Source: Owenia fusiformis (lineage: Eukaryota > Annelida > Polychaeta > Sabellida > Oweniidae). Taken from it: DNA of 64,000 nucleotides. Of this stretch, positions 10,755-22,000 are shown one piece after another; positions within the stretch are counted from its first letter, which is position 1, and every line of letters starts with the position of its first letter. Under the pieces are notes generated by a model. That model did not search any database and was not told the DNA's origin. It saw only the letters and a program-made list of their open reading frames with translations. The position numbers and the translations under genes are program-made. The stretch spans positions 9,912,349-9,976,348 of the forward strand of contig CAIIXF020000010.1 of the NCBI GenBank assembly GCA_903813345.2, given 5' to 3'.

Positions 10755-12287
10755 CTAGTTAGAATTAGCAACATTGAACTCAGGGCATTTGGTTTGTTTA
10801 TGTCCTAAAGAATTACACAGGTAGCACCTTACAGAATGGGGATGCCAGCAAGAGCTTGCCAAGTGGGAACTTTCACCACATTTAAAACATGCTGGCTTAT
10901 TCCCCTTTTTGTTCGGTGCATTGGAATGAGATGACTGATAGGTACTTCTACTATTGTCACATGAACTGTTATTGTTGTGTTTTTTATGACATACTGTTTG
11001 CCATCCATCAGTGTCATTCGATGAGGAGATACCCATCACATTTTGAGGGGCTTGGGGTCTATTATTGTGGTTGTTAGGGGATGGACGGGGGCGGTTAAAT
11101 TGGCGTGGCTTAGTGATGTCATCAGAGATTGTATCTAGTTTCATATTATGAGCAAGTTTATTTGAGCCAGCCTTTGTTAGATGCAGTCCCCATGAATCAA
11201 GGTAACCGTCATTTATAGAGCCATCCTGGAGACGAAATATTGTGTCATTGTTTATATATGTAAATTGGTTATCATTGTCGAACATTACTTGCATTTCAGC
11301 ATTAACAGCTTCGATGACTTCTTGGGCCTGTTTGTTATCTGTACGAGGGGTGATGCTTGACACATGAATTTCATCAGAAATGTTTTTTGCCCCAGTTGCC
11401 ATTAGCTTATAGTCTTTGACAATTGATTCAGCACTGGCGTCATTTTGGGAGGAATCGTTGCTGGCAATCTGAAGAATAAGACGATTGTAGGGCTTTGGTC
11501 CTGTGGTTTTCCCGAGTTCTGTTATCTCTTTATGGACATCTTTGATTTTACCCCCTCTGATACAGGTGACATCAGTGTTACGTATTTTGGTATGGTCAAA
11601 GTCACGAATTATCGAACTTCCAATTACTAGGGTCTTAGATGGATTGTCAATGGCAGATTTCCTATTGGTTAACTGTTTATGCAAGTAGATGCATTCCTCA
11701 TCAAGATCCTTGCATTTGGAGGTTTTCGCAGCTAGTTGTGATACGAGGTCAGTATTGGTAACCTGAATTGCATTGAGGTTGGTTTCCATAATATCAATTT
11801 TGTCTTGAAGGCGTGCTGTTGTGGTTGATAAGTCCTCAATCTTTATTGTCAGTGTAGATATCACTTCGACTAAGCGGTCAATGGAGGGAGATGGAGGTAG
11901 CAAAGACTTGGAGGGACGACCTCTTGTTGTTTTGGCTTTAGTTGTTTTGATTTTGGCATTAGATTGAAGACTTTTGGGGGTCTTTGGGGCATTTTTAGAG
12001 TTGCGTGTCCCTAACCTTGTTTTACGCCTGGTCACTGCCGAGGATGGTGTTTCTTGCGTGAACAGTCCAAGTGGTGTGCTTGGAGTAGTACAAAGAGTGT
12101 CACCTTCTTGTACAGACCCAGGGGAAAACGTAACATCAGTGTCAATAACAGTATTTTGAGATGGTCCCTGAATGGCATTTGTGTTCTGGGTAGAGTCACT
12201 AATGTTGAATGAGTCATTTCCAAACAATTGGCTCAAAACAGGGTCTGTAGTACTTCCATTCCTGTTAGTTACAATGTTAGTGGCCAT
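10755..12287 (-). CDS. LINE ORF1: coiled-coil, SGNH-like and zinc-knuckle protein
   Basis: 510 residues, intact. The order is a Ser/Thr-rich N-terminus, a basic stretch (RRKTRLGTRNSKNAPKTPKS region), and a heptad-rich coiled coil (about residues 135-205). Next comes an SGNH-hydrolase-like domain starting LVIGSSIIRDF, with GGKIKDV, LILQIASND, TPRTDN and a WGLHLTKAG end block. Last come two CCHC knuckles (CFKCGESSHLASSC and CYLCNSLGHKQTKC). ORF1 proteins bind element RNA; the esterase-like domain recurs in some LINE clades, with an unclear role. The first ATG is used, since only stops lie nearby upstream. Confidence 0.85.
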   Translation of the reverse strand: MATNIVTNRNGSTTDPVLSQLFGNDSFNISDSTQNTNAIQGPSQNTVIDTDVTFSPGSVQEGDTLCTTPSTPLGLFTQETPSSAVTRRKTRLGTRNSKNAPKTPKSLQSNAKIKTTKAKTTRGRPSKSLLPPSPSIDRLVEVISTLTIKIEDLSTTTARLQDKIDIMETNLNAIQVTNTDLVSQLAAKTSKCKDLDEECIYLHKQLTNRKSAIDNPSKTLVIGSSIIRDFDHTKIRNTDVTCIRGGKIKDVHKEITELGKTTGPKPYNRLILQIASNDSSQNDASAESIVKDYKLMATGAKNISDEIHVSSITPRTDNKQAQEVIEAVNAEMQVMFDNDNQFTYINNDTIFRLQDGSINDGYLDSWGLHLTKAGSNKLAHNMKLDTISDDITKPRQFNRPRPSPNNHNNRPQAPQNVMGISSSNDTDGWQTVCHKKHNNNSSCDNSRSTYQSSHSNAPNKKGNKPACFKCGESSHLASSCWHPHSVRCYLCNSLGHKQTKCPEFNVANSN

Positions 12288-12825
12288 ACTAAGCCAATAA
12301 CTGGCTGTTAATAGCCTAATTCCAGGTTCAGTGTAAGTTCAAGATCAATAATTAACTATCAGCCAACTTCCACACTGCTTCAGTTTATAAAAATGAAATA
12401 CTTCATCAAAATATTTCCAGAAAGTTTGTTCAAAATTCTTTTTAAGTACTTATTTTTGAAGCTCAGAAACTAGCTCACTGTGATCACTGAATGTTCATAA
12501 TTCCTCCTATGTATAAATTCCTATCCAATATTGCTTATTTTTGTTGAAATATCCAATTTTTCCAGGAGCTATATTTATGTGACTTTCTGTGTTAGACTTT
12601 TATGAAACTATATATGATACTATATATGACGTCATAATGTTTACAGAAAAAAACATGGCGGATGGACATGTTGTAAACGTTGATGAAAGTGATATTTTGA
12701 CTTTTCTAGATGACAAGTAAAGCAAAAATACAAATAGAAACGTAAAATTAACATTAATTTACTAGTGAGTACACAGTGATGTGCCGAAAACAGAGAGTTT
12801 AGCTACCACTGTCTTCAGATTTTCT

Positions 12826-13465
12826 TAAAAAATTATTGCTGGCGTGGTTAGGAGAAAAGGTTGTGAAATGAAGCCAAGATTGATAATTGTCGTCTATATG
12901 TGTATTATTAGTTTCTTCTGACTAACAAAACAACCGTAGACCTCTCCATTCGGTTAACAATCAAAATCATATACCTCGACCGTAAACCTTGAAACTACTG
13001 TTTACCTTGACTTTCGGTCTCTGTCAACAGTAGTTTCTTGGTTTAAAGCCTGGGTATACAATTTTGCAGGTTGACCTCTGAAGAGGTCGACAATTGTATA
13101 CTGTACTTCCGGTATTTTTCGCTTGAGATTTAGTTTCGCGCTTTTTGGGAGTGTGGTAAGATTGCGAACATTAATCTTTGCGAAATTGTTAATAAAATCT
13201 GAGGGGTTAAATGGGATACTAAGTAACAATGTCTGTTACAGTGGCTTATTAGATCAAATAAACCCAAAAATTACAATGTAATAGAGGTTAAGGTGCAGCG
13301 TGTCATTGACCAAAGATGACAAAGTAGTAGGTATACTTAGTGAAATTCGCAAAATTAAATAGCCGCAAAATCGTGTTTTATCAAAATTCGCAAAATTAAA
13401 ACTCGTGAAATTAACCGGGAGTACAGTAATTCATGTATATATAAATTATTCTATATTAGAACTAT
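12826..13465. repeat. SDR downstream block, copy 3
   Basis: The third copy of the hairpin-rich block, starting AATTATTGCTGGCGTGG as in copy 2 and running to the end of SDR copy C. Both hairpins are present. Confidence 0.75.
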
Positions 13466-13471
13466 TACAAT

Positions 13472-14317
13472 TCATTCACTTGCACACTTTGCAGCATTCT
13501 CAATAGTTTGTGTATCAAGTCCCACAAGAGTTTGCCCACCATCGTGTATGATGTTAGCACCATTCATCATAGATGCATCATCTGATGCGAGATATGCAAT
13601 CAGCTTAGCAGTCTCCTCAGGAGTACCAGGTTTTTTCAATGGGATAACATGTGAACGCTTCTCGTAAAGTTCCTCTTCCTCTTCCTTTGTTTTAACAATT
13701 CCACCTTTTAGAAAGATGCCAGTGCCCACTAACCCAGGGCAAACTGCATTCACTCGTACCCCCTCAGAACCATATTCTATCCCCGCACATTGAGTAAACT
13801 GATTCAGCGCTGCCTTTGAAACTGGATAGATTGCATATCCAAGAGAGTGAGGTCTTGTTCCAGCGATACTTGATACATTCACAATGTTTCCATTGTTTTT
13901 CTTTAGCTCTGGGAAACATTTCTGAGATAGAAATATAGGGGTTTTCAGAGCTACGTTGATCTGCCTGTCAAATTTTTCTTCTGTGACATCCTCAAATCTA
14001 CAGAGTTCAGTAATACAGGCATTGTTCACGAGTATATCAATGCGCCCGAATGTTTCCATAGCTGTGTCATATAGTCGTTTTATCAAAGTCTTGTCACTGT
14101 TGAAGTCTCCCTGTACCATAGGAAACTTGGCAGTCTGTGCACCAACTTCCCTACATTCTTGAACAGTCTGTTCCAGCGTTTTAATGTCCCTTCCATGTAT
14201 GACAACACTAGCTCCCTCTTTAGCCATCAACAGGGCAGTGGCCTTCCCAATACCACTGTTTGAACCAGTAATGATAACTCCTTTGCCCAAAAATCTCATT
14301 TTGATGTCTATCTTCAA
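13472..14317 (-). CDS. Short-chain dehydrogenase/reductase, copy C
   Basis: Intact, 281 residues, single exon, and the closest paralogue of copy A (both share IPLKKPGTPEETAKL and the H-D-G-G end). TGSNSGIG at 17-24, NNAC at 98-101, Asn121, Ser150, Tyr164 and Lys168 are all present. Differences from A cluster at NNACITELC and in the lid (LKGGIVKTKEEEEELYEKR). Unlike A and B, no extra tail fragments follow it. It is a classical NAD(P)H-dependent oxidoreductase with unknown substrate. Confidence 0.85.
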   Translation of the reverse strand: MKIDIKMRFLGKGVIITGSNSGIGKATALLMAKEGASVVIHGRDIKTLEQTVQECREVGAQTAKFPMVQGDFNSDKTLIKRLYDTAMETFGRIDILVNNACITELCRFEDVTEEKFDRQINVALKTPIFLSQKCFPELKKNNGNIVNVSSIAGTRPHSLGYAIYPVSKAALNQFTQCAGIEYGSEGVRVNAVCPGLVGTGIFLKGGIVKTKEEEEELYEKRSHVIPLKKPGTPEETAKLIAYLASDDASMMNGANIIHDGGQTLVGLDTQTIENAAKCASE

Positions 14318-15180
14318 TGTGCAGCAAAATTATTGAAGTTACAAAATATGCAAAAAATACTGTAGTTGCTACTGCTGTGTTATAGTTAGAATGTGTTGTT
14401 GAAGTAGAGCAAGGCCAAAGTATACATATAGTACTTTATTTATTCTCTACAGTAAAACCCTTATGATCAAATGACAGGTCGTAAAAGCATGTATGATGTA
14501 CTGTGTATCATTAATTTTAAAATGGGCTTTTTTGTTATTTTGACATATGATATTCTATCCCTTTCTGATACATGTGTATTCTTGTTATATATTATTAATA
14601 TTGGAAAAAGACCACACCTGCATTGCTTATAAAGTATGGGTATCAATAATAAAATAATATTTAATTGGACTGCAATATGTTCTTCTAATTGAAACATACT
14701 TTAGAATATATAATTCCTAACCTTTTCAACTATTCAAATCTAAACATCTTGAATCCCCTGATATCTAGAGTACCACTTTATAAAACCGTTTTCTGAACAG
14801 TATGACATTTGGACCCAATGTCAACAGGCAAAGAGGCAAAGTTGAAGCTATAACTTTTCAAAATGATTTATCAATTCTAATGTATTTAACCTCTCAATTA
14901 CTCCCTTCACATCATAATATAAGTAAAGCATTGGATGAGAATAGCACTATAGACATTTTCTACCATATTTTCATTCAATGTACAACTAAAATTCCGCAGA
15001 AAAATTGGCCCCAAATTTTTTAAATTTAAGGCCCATTTTACCTGAAAGGACCTAAAATTGACAAATTATTCCTAAAAAGGCCCATTTTTGAGGGCCTTAC
15101 AAAATTTTTGGGCCCAAAACTTTTTGGGACATAACATTTTTTTCTAGGCCCACCCAAGGGGGGGGGGCAGTCCCCATGGG
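14318..15180. repeat. Upstream segment of SDR copy C, shared with copy B
   Basis: It parallels 5190-6075 with one internal deletion. It ends in a GGCCC-rich MITE-like tail and a run of nine or more G at about 15160, similar to the ends of the elements near 33 kb. Confidence 0.65.
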
Positions 15181-15478
15181 CTGAACTGCAATACATGTAA
15201 TATATTGCTTTTTATATTTGAAATAAATAATGATGACATTGAACTGTACATCTCCAAGCATTGGTGGATTACAATGGGCTCTTTGATACAAGAAATGTGT
15301 GCTGTTGCAAAAACTGCACTTAATTTGATTACTAGTGAGATATAATATGCTCAGGGTGAATGCAGTATGACCTTTAGTAATAAATCTTCGTTTTCTTAAC
15401 TGTTTCTCTTAGATCAAAGATTAACAGTGCTTCTGCTTTTCATGCTTTTCTTTCTGCTTAATCTCAAATACACATGAA

Positions 15479-15672
15479 CAGTGAAACTTGTATATCTGAA
15501 CACCTCTCTAATCTGAACACTTCCAATCGTGAACACTTTTTCTCAGTCCCAAACTTCCCAAGAGTCCCAATATTCCATAGATCTACATGTTTAAAAAACC
15601 TTGATATGTGAACAGCTGCTAATCTTAACACTTTTGGCTGGTCCAGGCATTTGGAATAGACAGGTTTTACTG
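15479..15672. mobile_element. Pogo/Tigger-like MITE
   Basis: A 194-bp element with ends CAGTGAAACTTGTATA and (reverse complement) CAGTAAAACCTGTCTA, and internal repeats of TCTGAACACC and TTAACACTT. Such CAGTGRAACC ends are typical of pogo/Tigger derivatives. A TA lies after the right end; the left target base pair has diverged. A more decayed relative with repeated TGAACAC lies at about 20735-20860. Confidence 0.55.
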
Positions 15673-16600
15673 TACATTAAACAAGTAGATAAGTGTCTCA
15701 TAATTTTCATAAGTATTTTGATTTTGTATCTGTATTTTTGTGACTGCAGTCATAAATTGCATCAAGAAAACACAACAAACAATATTTAGAGAGATTATAT
15801 CACCCTGAAATGCTCAAACTTGGCAGGAACAAATAAACTGACAATTTTATTAGACATTGCTGGGGAATCTTAATTTATTGCGGGAACTTGCAATAGTTCC
15901 ACCATCTAAAACCCTTTAAAGTTTGTCTTGACCTCATGATTTGAGATATTGCAAGACAGAATCATCATTACTTTATGTTTGTAGGTTAAAAGTGGACAAT
16001 ATTATAGGTTTATAGGAATCATGTGCAAATAGCCTTACAAGGAAATGTATTTCAACCGAATCAGATTGCAAAACAAATTGGACTTAAAGGCTCACTATGG
16101 GTATTTTCAACATTCTTTGTTAAAATAAGGACCTAATTTTGAACTTCATAGTATTTCCAATGGAGTATGTTATCTTTCATTGGACACCAAAAACAGCTCA
16201 AAAAATTATCAAAAAACATTTTTGATTTGTCAAGTATTGTATTGTTTTTACCAATATCATTGAAAGATGGCGAAGTTGTTTGTATCACATAATCCCTTGA
16301 TAATCATTGATGTGTCCCATCTTTTCAATCATAAGTTATTTAAAACATGCACTTTGTCAAAAATATAAATGCACTACTAGGGATCTCTGAACTTCTAATG
16401 CTATTTTCTACAGTATGTGAGTTATTTTTTTCTTGGTTTCATATTTATGCAAATCAAACTTTGTATCATATTCAATTGAGTGTGTGGATAACATATTTCA
16501 ATGATTATTTTATCATTTTTTCTTCTTAATTAACCACAGTGGGGCTTTAAGTGATAACCTCTCAATTTGACACTTTTAATGATAAATATGAGTCTCAGAC
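15673..16600. other. Unrecognised non-coding stretch
   Basis: No plausible exon or recurring repeat was seen. 15181-15478 is similar. Confidence 0.4.
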
Positions 16601-16619
16601 TGAATTTCGTAGTTTCAAA

Positions 16620-17845
16620 ATGGCTTCCCTAATTTCCAAAATGGCCGTCATATGATCTTTCAATTCACAGGACAGCTGAATACATTCAAAACCAGAACAA
16701 CGGCAACGCCAAAGCGTAGCAAATCCCATCGAACAGAAATGGCTGGCATTTTTACAAACGAAGCGCAAATATCAGAAAACAACACACCAGAAAGGCCACC
16801 AGTTTCAAAATGGTTGCTCACTAGCCAAGTTGTCATCAGAAGAAATAATATGCTTTTAAGTAGCCACCTCTAAAATTTTTTGAAAAATCGCACACGTAAA
16901 AATGGTGGCTATTTTTCAAAATGGCCGACTACTCCCCAAAGTTTTATTAGACAATGTGCCATGCTTAAAGTATTCACATATCAAAAAAAGAACAAAATCG
17001 CTCCACTACTTTTCGAGTTATAGTAAAATACGTTAAAATGGCGGCCATTTTTCAAAATTGTTTTCAAAATGGCCGCCTTCTACCAAAAGTGTCATAGGAC
17101 AGTGTGCCATGCTTATAGTATTCACATACCAAATATGAACAAAATCACTCCACTACTTTTCGAGTTATAGTAAAATACATTAAAATGGTGGCCATTTTTC
17201 AAAATTGTTTTCAAAATGGCCGCCTTCTACCAAAAGTGTCATAGGACAGTGTGCCATGCTTATAGTATTCACATACCAAATATGAACAAAATCGCTCCAC
17301 TACTTTTCGAGTTATAGTAAAATACGTTAAAATGGCGGCCATTTTTCAAAATGGCCGCCTTCTACCAAAAGTGTCTTTAGACAGTGTGCAATGCTTATAG
17401 TATTCACACACCAAATATGAACAAAATCGCTCCACTATTTTTTGAGTTACAGCAAAAATCGTAAAATGACGAGTAAAGGCCGCCATTTTTCAAGATGGCT
17501 GCCATGTGCTTTTTAATATCTACATTTGTAGCATTATTAATGTCCTTTATACTTTTTTTACATTTAAAACATATTGCTATTACAGTTTTACATATTGCAC
17601 CTAAATTACTGTAAAATCGTCACTAAAATGGCCGCCATTTTGAAATGAGCGGCCATTTTGAAAATCGGCTTTCGAGCAGAACTTCTACCCCCATAGGGTA
17701 TATGTGTACGAAATATGAACAAAATCGGGCCAACGGTATTTGAGTTATTGCCTGGACGGACGGACGGACGGACGTACGTACGGACGGACGGACGGACGGA
17801 GGCGTTCCCTATATCCCTCCGAACTTCGTTCGATGGGATAATAAG
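16620..17845. repeat. Tandem 135-147-bp array rich in ATGGCCGCC, ending in (GGAC)n
   Basis: Units anchored on AACAAAATCGCTCC start at 16991, 17138, 17285 and 17420 (spacings 147, 147, 135), with a diverged one at 17718. Each unit carries AAAATGGCGGCC/CATTTT-type palindromes. The array ends in a GGAC microsatellite at 17755-17800, then GGGATAATAA-type sequence. The frame at 16652-16873 looks protein-like but belongs to the repeat, and I do not call it a gene. Confidence 0.75.
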
Positions 17846-18099
17846 TTGTGTTCATGGTGATTGTATTGTAAAGTAATCTGAGATAATTCTGATATTATTA
17901 TTGAATATTAAGATTTCTTCTATAGCCAGTTTTTTTATAAATACATCTATTTCAACTTGACACCAGTCAATTTTACTGGACAAGTCCATAATGTGAAACC
18001 ACAATTGATCATTACTTAGAGTGTATATTAGCAACAACAACATTTTAATATGGCATAAAATTTCACTGTAACATCCTACAAAGCTGGTTTTCAAAGAAC

Positions 18100-18385
18100 A
18101 GACGTGTAATATACCGGAATATACAGAATATCAGACCATTTTGAGTGATATCATTTTTATCACTCATCTGTGTTGATATTTGAGGTGATAAAATGATATC
18201 ATGAAAAATGATGTGATATTGGGTTTACAGATCAAATTCATTTATCATATGGATATGCGGCTGATTTATGGTATGAGTTACATATGTGGGTGATTAACGA
18301 TATCAGCCTCATAATGGGGCTATCTGATAAATAATTTTCTGAAAAATATCACACGGATCTCCATAATATCAGAAAGATTTCTCTT
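18100..18385. repeat. Cluster of TGATATCA-type palindromes
   Basis: GTGATATCATTTTTATCAC and GTGATAAAATGATATCAT form nested inverted repeats, followed by further GATATC and TCATAT words. It may be a decayed inverted-repeat element. Confidence 0.4.
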
Positions 18386-18389
18386 ATTG

Positions 18390-18680
18390 TACAGATAACA
18401 CAATATAATTGATTCCCCATAGACCCCATGTTATAAAATCCCGAAAAGTGAAATATCTTTTTTGTATTGGAAAGATGACATTTACCTTGACTGGACATAT
18501 TTTAATTTGCATAACTATTAGATAGATTACGTAGGGTTATATGAAAATTGAACCACCAAAACAAATGTAATTAAAGTTAAAGGGAACTTTCTTCTATACC
18601 CGCCACGCTATCTGACCAGGATGAGCCACCTGGTGGTGAAACTGGTAACTACCTACTCGCATCTGCGTTATTATGTTCTC
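18390..18680 (-). repeat. Dispersed repeat, inverted relative to 36826-37090
   Basis: Containing CATAGACCCCATGTTATAAAATC, ATTTGCATAACTATT, AAGTTAAAGGGAACTTTC and CTACTCGCATCTGCGTTATTATG, it matches the reverse complement of 36826-37090 along most of its length with scattered differences. The two copies flank the GON4L gene and the candidate HMGCR promoter, about 18 kb apart. Confidence 0.7.
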
Positions 18681-19034
18681 ATCTGAATCCATTTTTGTGT
18701 CATCGACATTTAAGACACAATTAATCAGTGATTACAACAATGCAAACATTGCAACAATGAATGGGTACTTATACAATAGCATATTGTACTTATGGGTACT
18801 TGTACAATAGCATATTGTTGCATGCTGAATTGCCTCTCATAAATATATATCTGTATTATGAATATATTCAATCTGAATATTTTTACAGATTTGTTTTTGA
18901 CATCAATGTTAAATCCATATAAAGTTCTACAGACAGGTTGCTTTTCATGACGATGAATGGCTAGACTTCACAATTGGGAAGCATACGGATTTGTTGTTTA
19001 ATAATCCTACAATGATTGATTGAATAAAACTTAC

Positions 19035-22000
19035 CTAATCTTCGACTAGACTTTCTCAGTGTGAATCCTGGTGGTACGCATTCATTATTAACAAGTTTAA
19101 CAGCGTGGTGCAAGTTGGCCGCCTTGTATGCTGATTTCTCAACCTTGCTACCCTCACTAAACTTAGCAAGTTCATTCTAAAACAAATTCAATTTTTCAAT
19201 GAAATCACTGACCACTGATATCTGACCACATACTTGAACATTGAAATGCGTAGTCACAAAGATTCAGTTTTGAAGTGACATAGCTGTAGGTGATCCCACC
19301 AGTTGCTAATGCACCATTCAAAGGATTGTGAGATCCCCTCAAAGGGAAAAGGGGATGGGGATTTTGGGCTACCCTGGAGTAACCTAGTGAGACAATTTCC
19401 AGATTGTTCAAAAAGTCAGACTAAAACATGAGTTACAATGCCAACTATAACTTTTGGCCAATCATGTAAACAGTAACTCATTTTTTGCTCTTCAATGCCA
19501 CAATGTTTTTCAGTATTTGTGATGAAAGAATAAATAATAAAAAACTTACAACATATCCTTTACACACAAGTGAGTGTTTCTTGTAGTCTTCTGTTCCTAT
19601 TCCCAATACATAAGTCTGGCCTAGCAGTTGGACATGCTACAAACACAGTGAAAATCTTAAAATTAATAAACAGACGTGAATTGGGTTTTTACACTATCAA
19701 TTGCCGTATATTGGTCAAATTGCCAGTTTTTATTATCATCTTTCAGGCCCGTAGCCAGGATTTGCAGTGGGAGGTTCACTTTTGACAATTTTGGTCCAAA
19801 AATGGCCAAAATCACTTAAAATATGCTCAGAATGATGAAAACTGCATGATTTTGAAAGAATTTTTGGTCAGGGGGTTCGCTCGAACCAATCGAACTCCCC
19901 CCCCCCCTGGCTACAGGCCTGTCTTTTTATTACCTTTTTAGTGCTATTCATATTGAACAATATTCACGTATTTTCTCAATGATCCATACTTTCAAGAGAA
20001 ATGAGTGTCAATAGATGAAAACTCTAATCTAGGTTAAGCATTCAATAATAAAAGAAGATGTCATAATTTCTCTTCATAAATATACTGCACTGACAATCAA
20101 AGCAAATTAGTATTGTATCTTCATTTACAGAAATACAACATTGTAAATAGAAAATTATTTTTAGTTTAATAATTTCAATGAATTTTGATTTATATGTTAT
20201 CCAATACAACAGGAAGTTTAAATAAGGCATTAACATGACAAACTGTCAACTCCTTGTAAATTTTGCAAATATTATGACACTGACACTGAACTCTGAACAC
20301 CAAACACTGAACACCATCCACAAAATAAGTGGGAGACCATAACAATATTACACCACTTCTGGTGGCCGGTGACAAGTGACATAAAAAGTTAATGATCTGC
20401 CATCTATACACAAGTCATCTAACACTTGAATTCAATGATTTATCACAAGCCTCATCAAAGTTCTAGCGTACCTTTCTCATTTGATCATCCAACTGTTCAC
20501 GTTCCTTGACAGTCATAATGATGGTCTCTCTGGCTGATTGCACAGGGGCTGGGGCAACTTGCTCCTTTCTCTTCATCATAAAGTCTTTCCTCAATAATGT
20601 AGTGGCTAGCTTCACATCCAACCTGAATAGAAGGGGTTTATATACAAGAATGCAATCTTAAATATACTACAAATTACAAATACACACACTAACTGTACAT
20701 ATAATAAATGATTTACTGTTGTTTACAGAATTCCCTGGCATCTATGAAAGTGAACACTACTAAATCTGAACCTCAAAATCTTAACACCCACAATATGAAC
20801 ACTATTAATCAGGCATACAAGTCTGACAAGCTCCCTTGTACTCAGAGCCTCTTTTCAAATAAAACACCTTTCAGTCTAGACAGATATCCCCCTATCTAGC
20901 CTCACTTACTTGACAGGTTCTGGATTATTAAAGACATTCATCTCAGGGGAGGATGGCTCTGAAGTTGTAGATGCTGTCTGGTTGTCCTCATATGGCTGAG
21001 AGTCCTCCTCTAAACCATCAGGAGAACCATAAGCCTCAAATAACTCCTCCATAAGTTCCTGTAGCTCCTTCTCTGTAATGTAAGTGAATTATACAATGGA
21101 TACTATTGTATTTAAAAATCAACACTGGACACTTTAAATTCTAGCCAGAATGCCCAAAGTCTTACCATTTATCAATTTTCATATTTAGAGACATCCCTGA
21201 AGAATTTCAAACAACATGTCCACAGTTTATGTGGAAATATGCAGAAAAGAAGAGATGTTGCCATTTTTTGTACGATAAAAAATCAATCATTGGGTCAATA
21301 AACAAATTAAGGATAAGACCACTGATACTTAATAACTGATTTCGGAATATGCAGAAAATAACTCGATAACTATAACACTCATGAAAATAATTTTCGAAAT
21401 GGAAAACAAAGATATGATATATGACAAGGCAGTGTTAACGTGTTGCAACATAATTGCGATTTTGATAAAAGCACATTCATTGTTTTCAATGTTTTATTTT
21501 TCACACATTGTGAACCCCCAATGACTCATAATTTATGGACTGGCCCAATGAAACTGCAGTTCTTACTTGAGACTTTTGTTGCCTTATCATCTCTGAGATC
21601 CTCTGGGTCTTCTGCTTCCTCCTCCACTTCAGCCAAGAAGTTGTATTCCTCATCATCGTCATCAAGAGTAGAGTCATTCAAGTTCTCAGCTGAAAGACAG
21701 TTTCAATATATAGAGGTCAAGGTCATTTATATTCTCAGCTGAAAGACAGTTACAATATAGAGGTCAAGGTCATTCATGTTTTCAGCTGAGGCAGTTTCAA
21801 TATATAGAGGTCAAGGTCATTCATGTTCTCAGCTGAAAACAGTTACAATATAGAGGTCAAGGTCATTCATGTTCTCAGCTGAAAAACAGTTTCAATATAT
21901 AGAGGTCAAGGTTATTCATGTTCTAAGCTGAAAGACAGTTACAATATATAGAGGTCAAGGTCATTCATATTCTCAGCTGAAAAACAGTTTCAATATATAG

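Larger units (their letters stand above)
7105..12700 (-). mobile_element. Near-full-length non-LTR retrotransposon (LINE, CR1/L2/Jockey-like)
   Basis: A minus-strand LINE with ORF1 (12287-10755), a short spacer, ORF2 (10694-7226) and a probable 3' tail in the TTTATTTATTTATTTT stretch at 7107-7125 (an AAAT-type tail on the element's strand). The 5' boundary is not sharp; it lies between ORF1 and the SDR block at 12826. ORF2 carries only one in-frame stop and one frameshift, so the copy is fairly young. The family assignment rests on the two-ORF plan, the APE-type endonuclease and the RT motifs; I cannot resolve the clade by eye. Confidence 0.85.

Noticed and set aside
16652-16873. A 73-residue frame with protein-like composition
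   Set aside because: It lies at the edge of the ATGGCCGCC repeat and has no splice partner or family motif.
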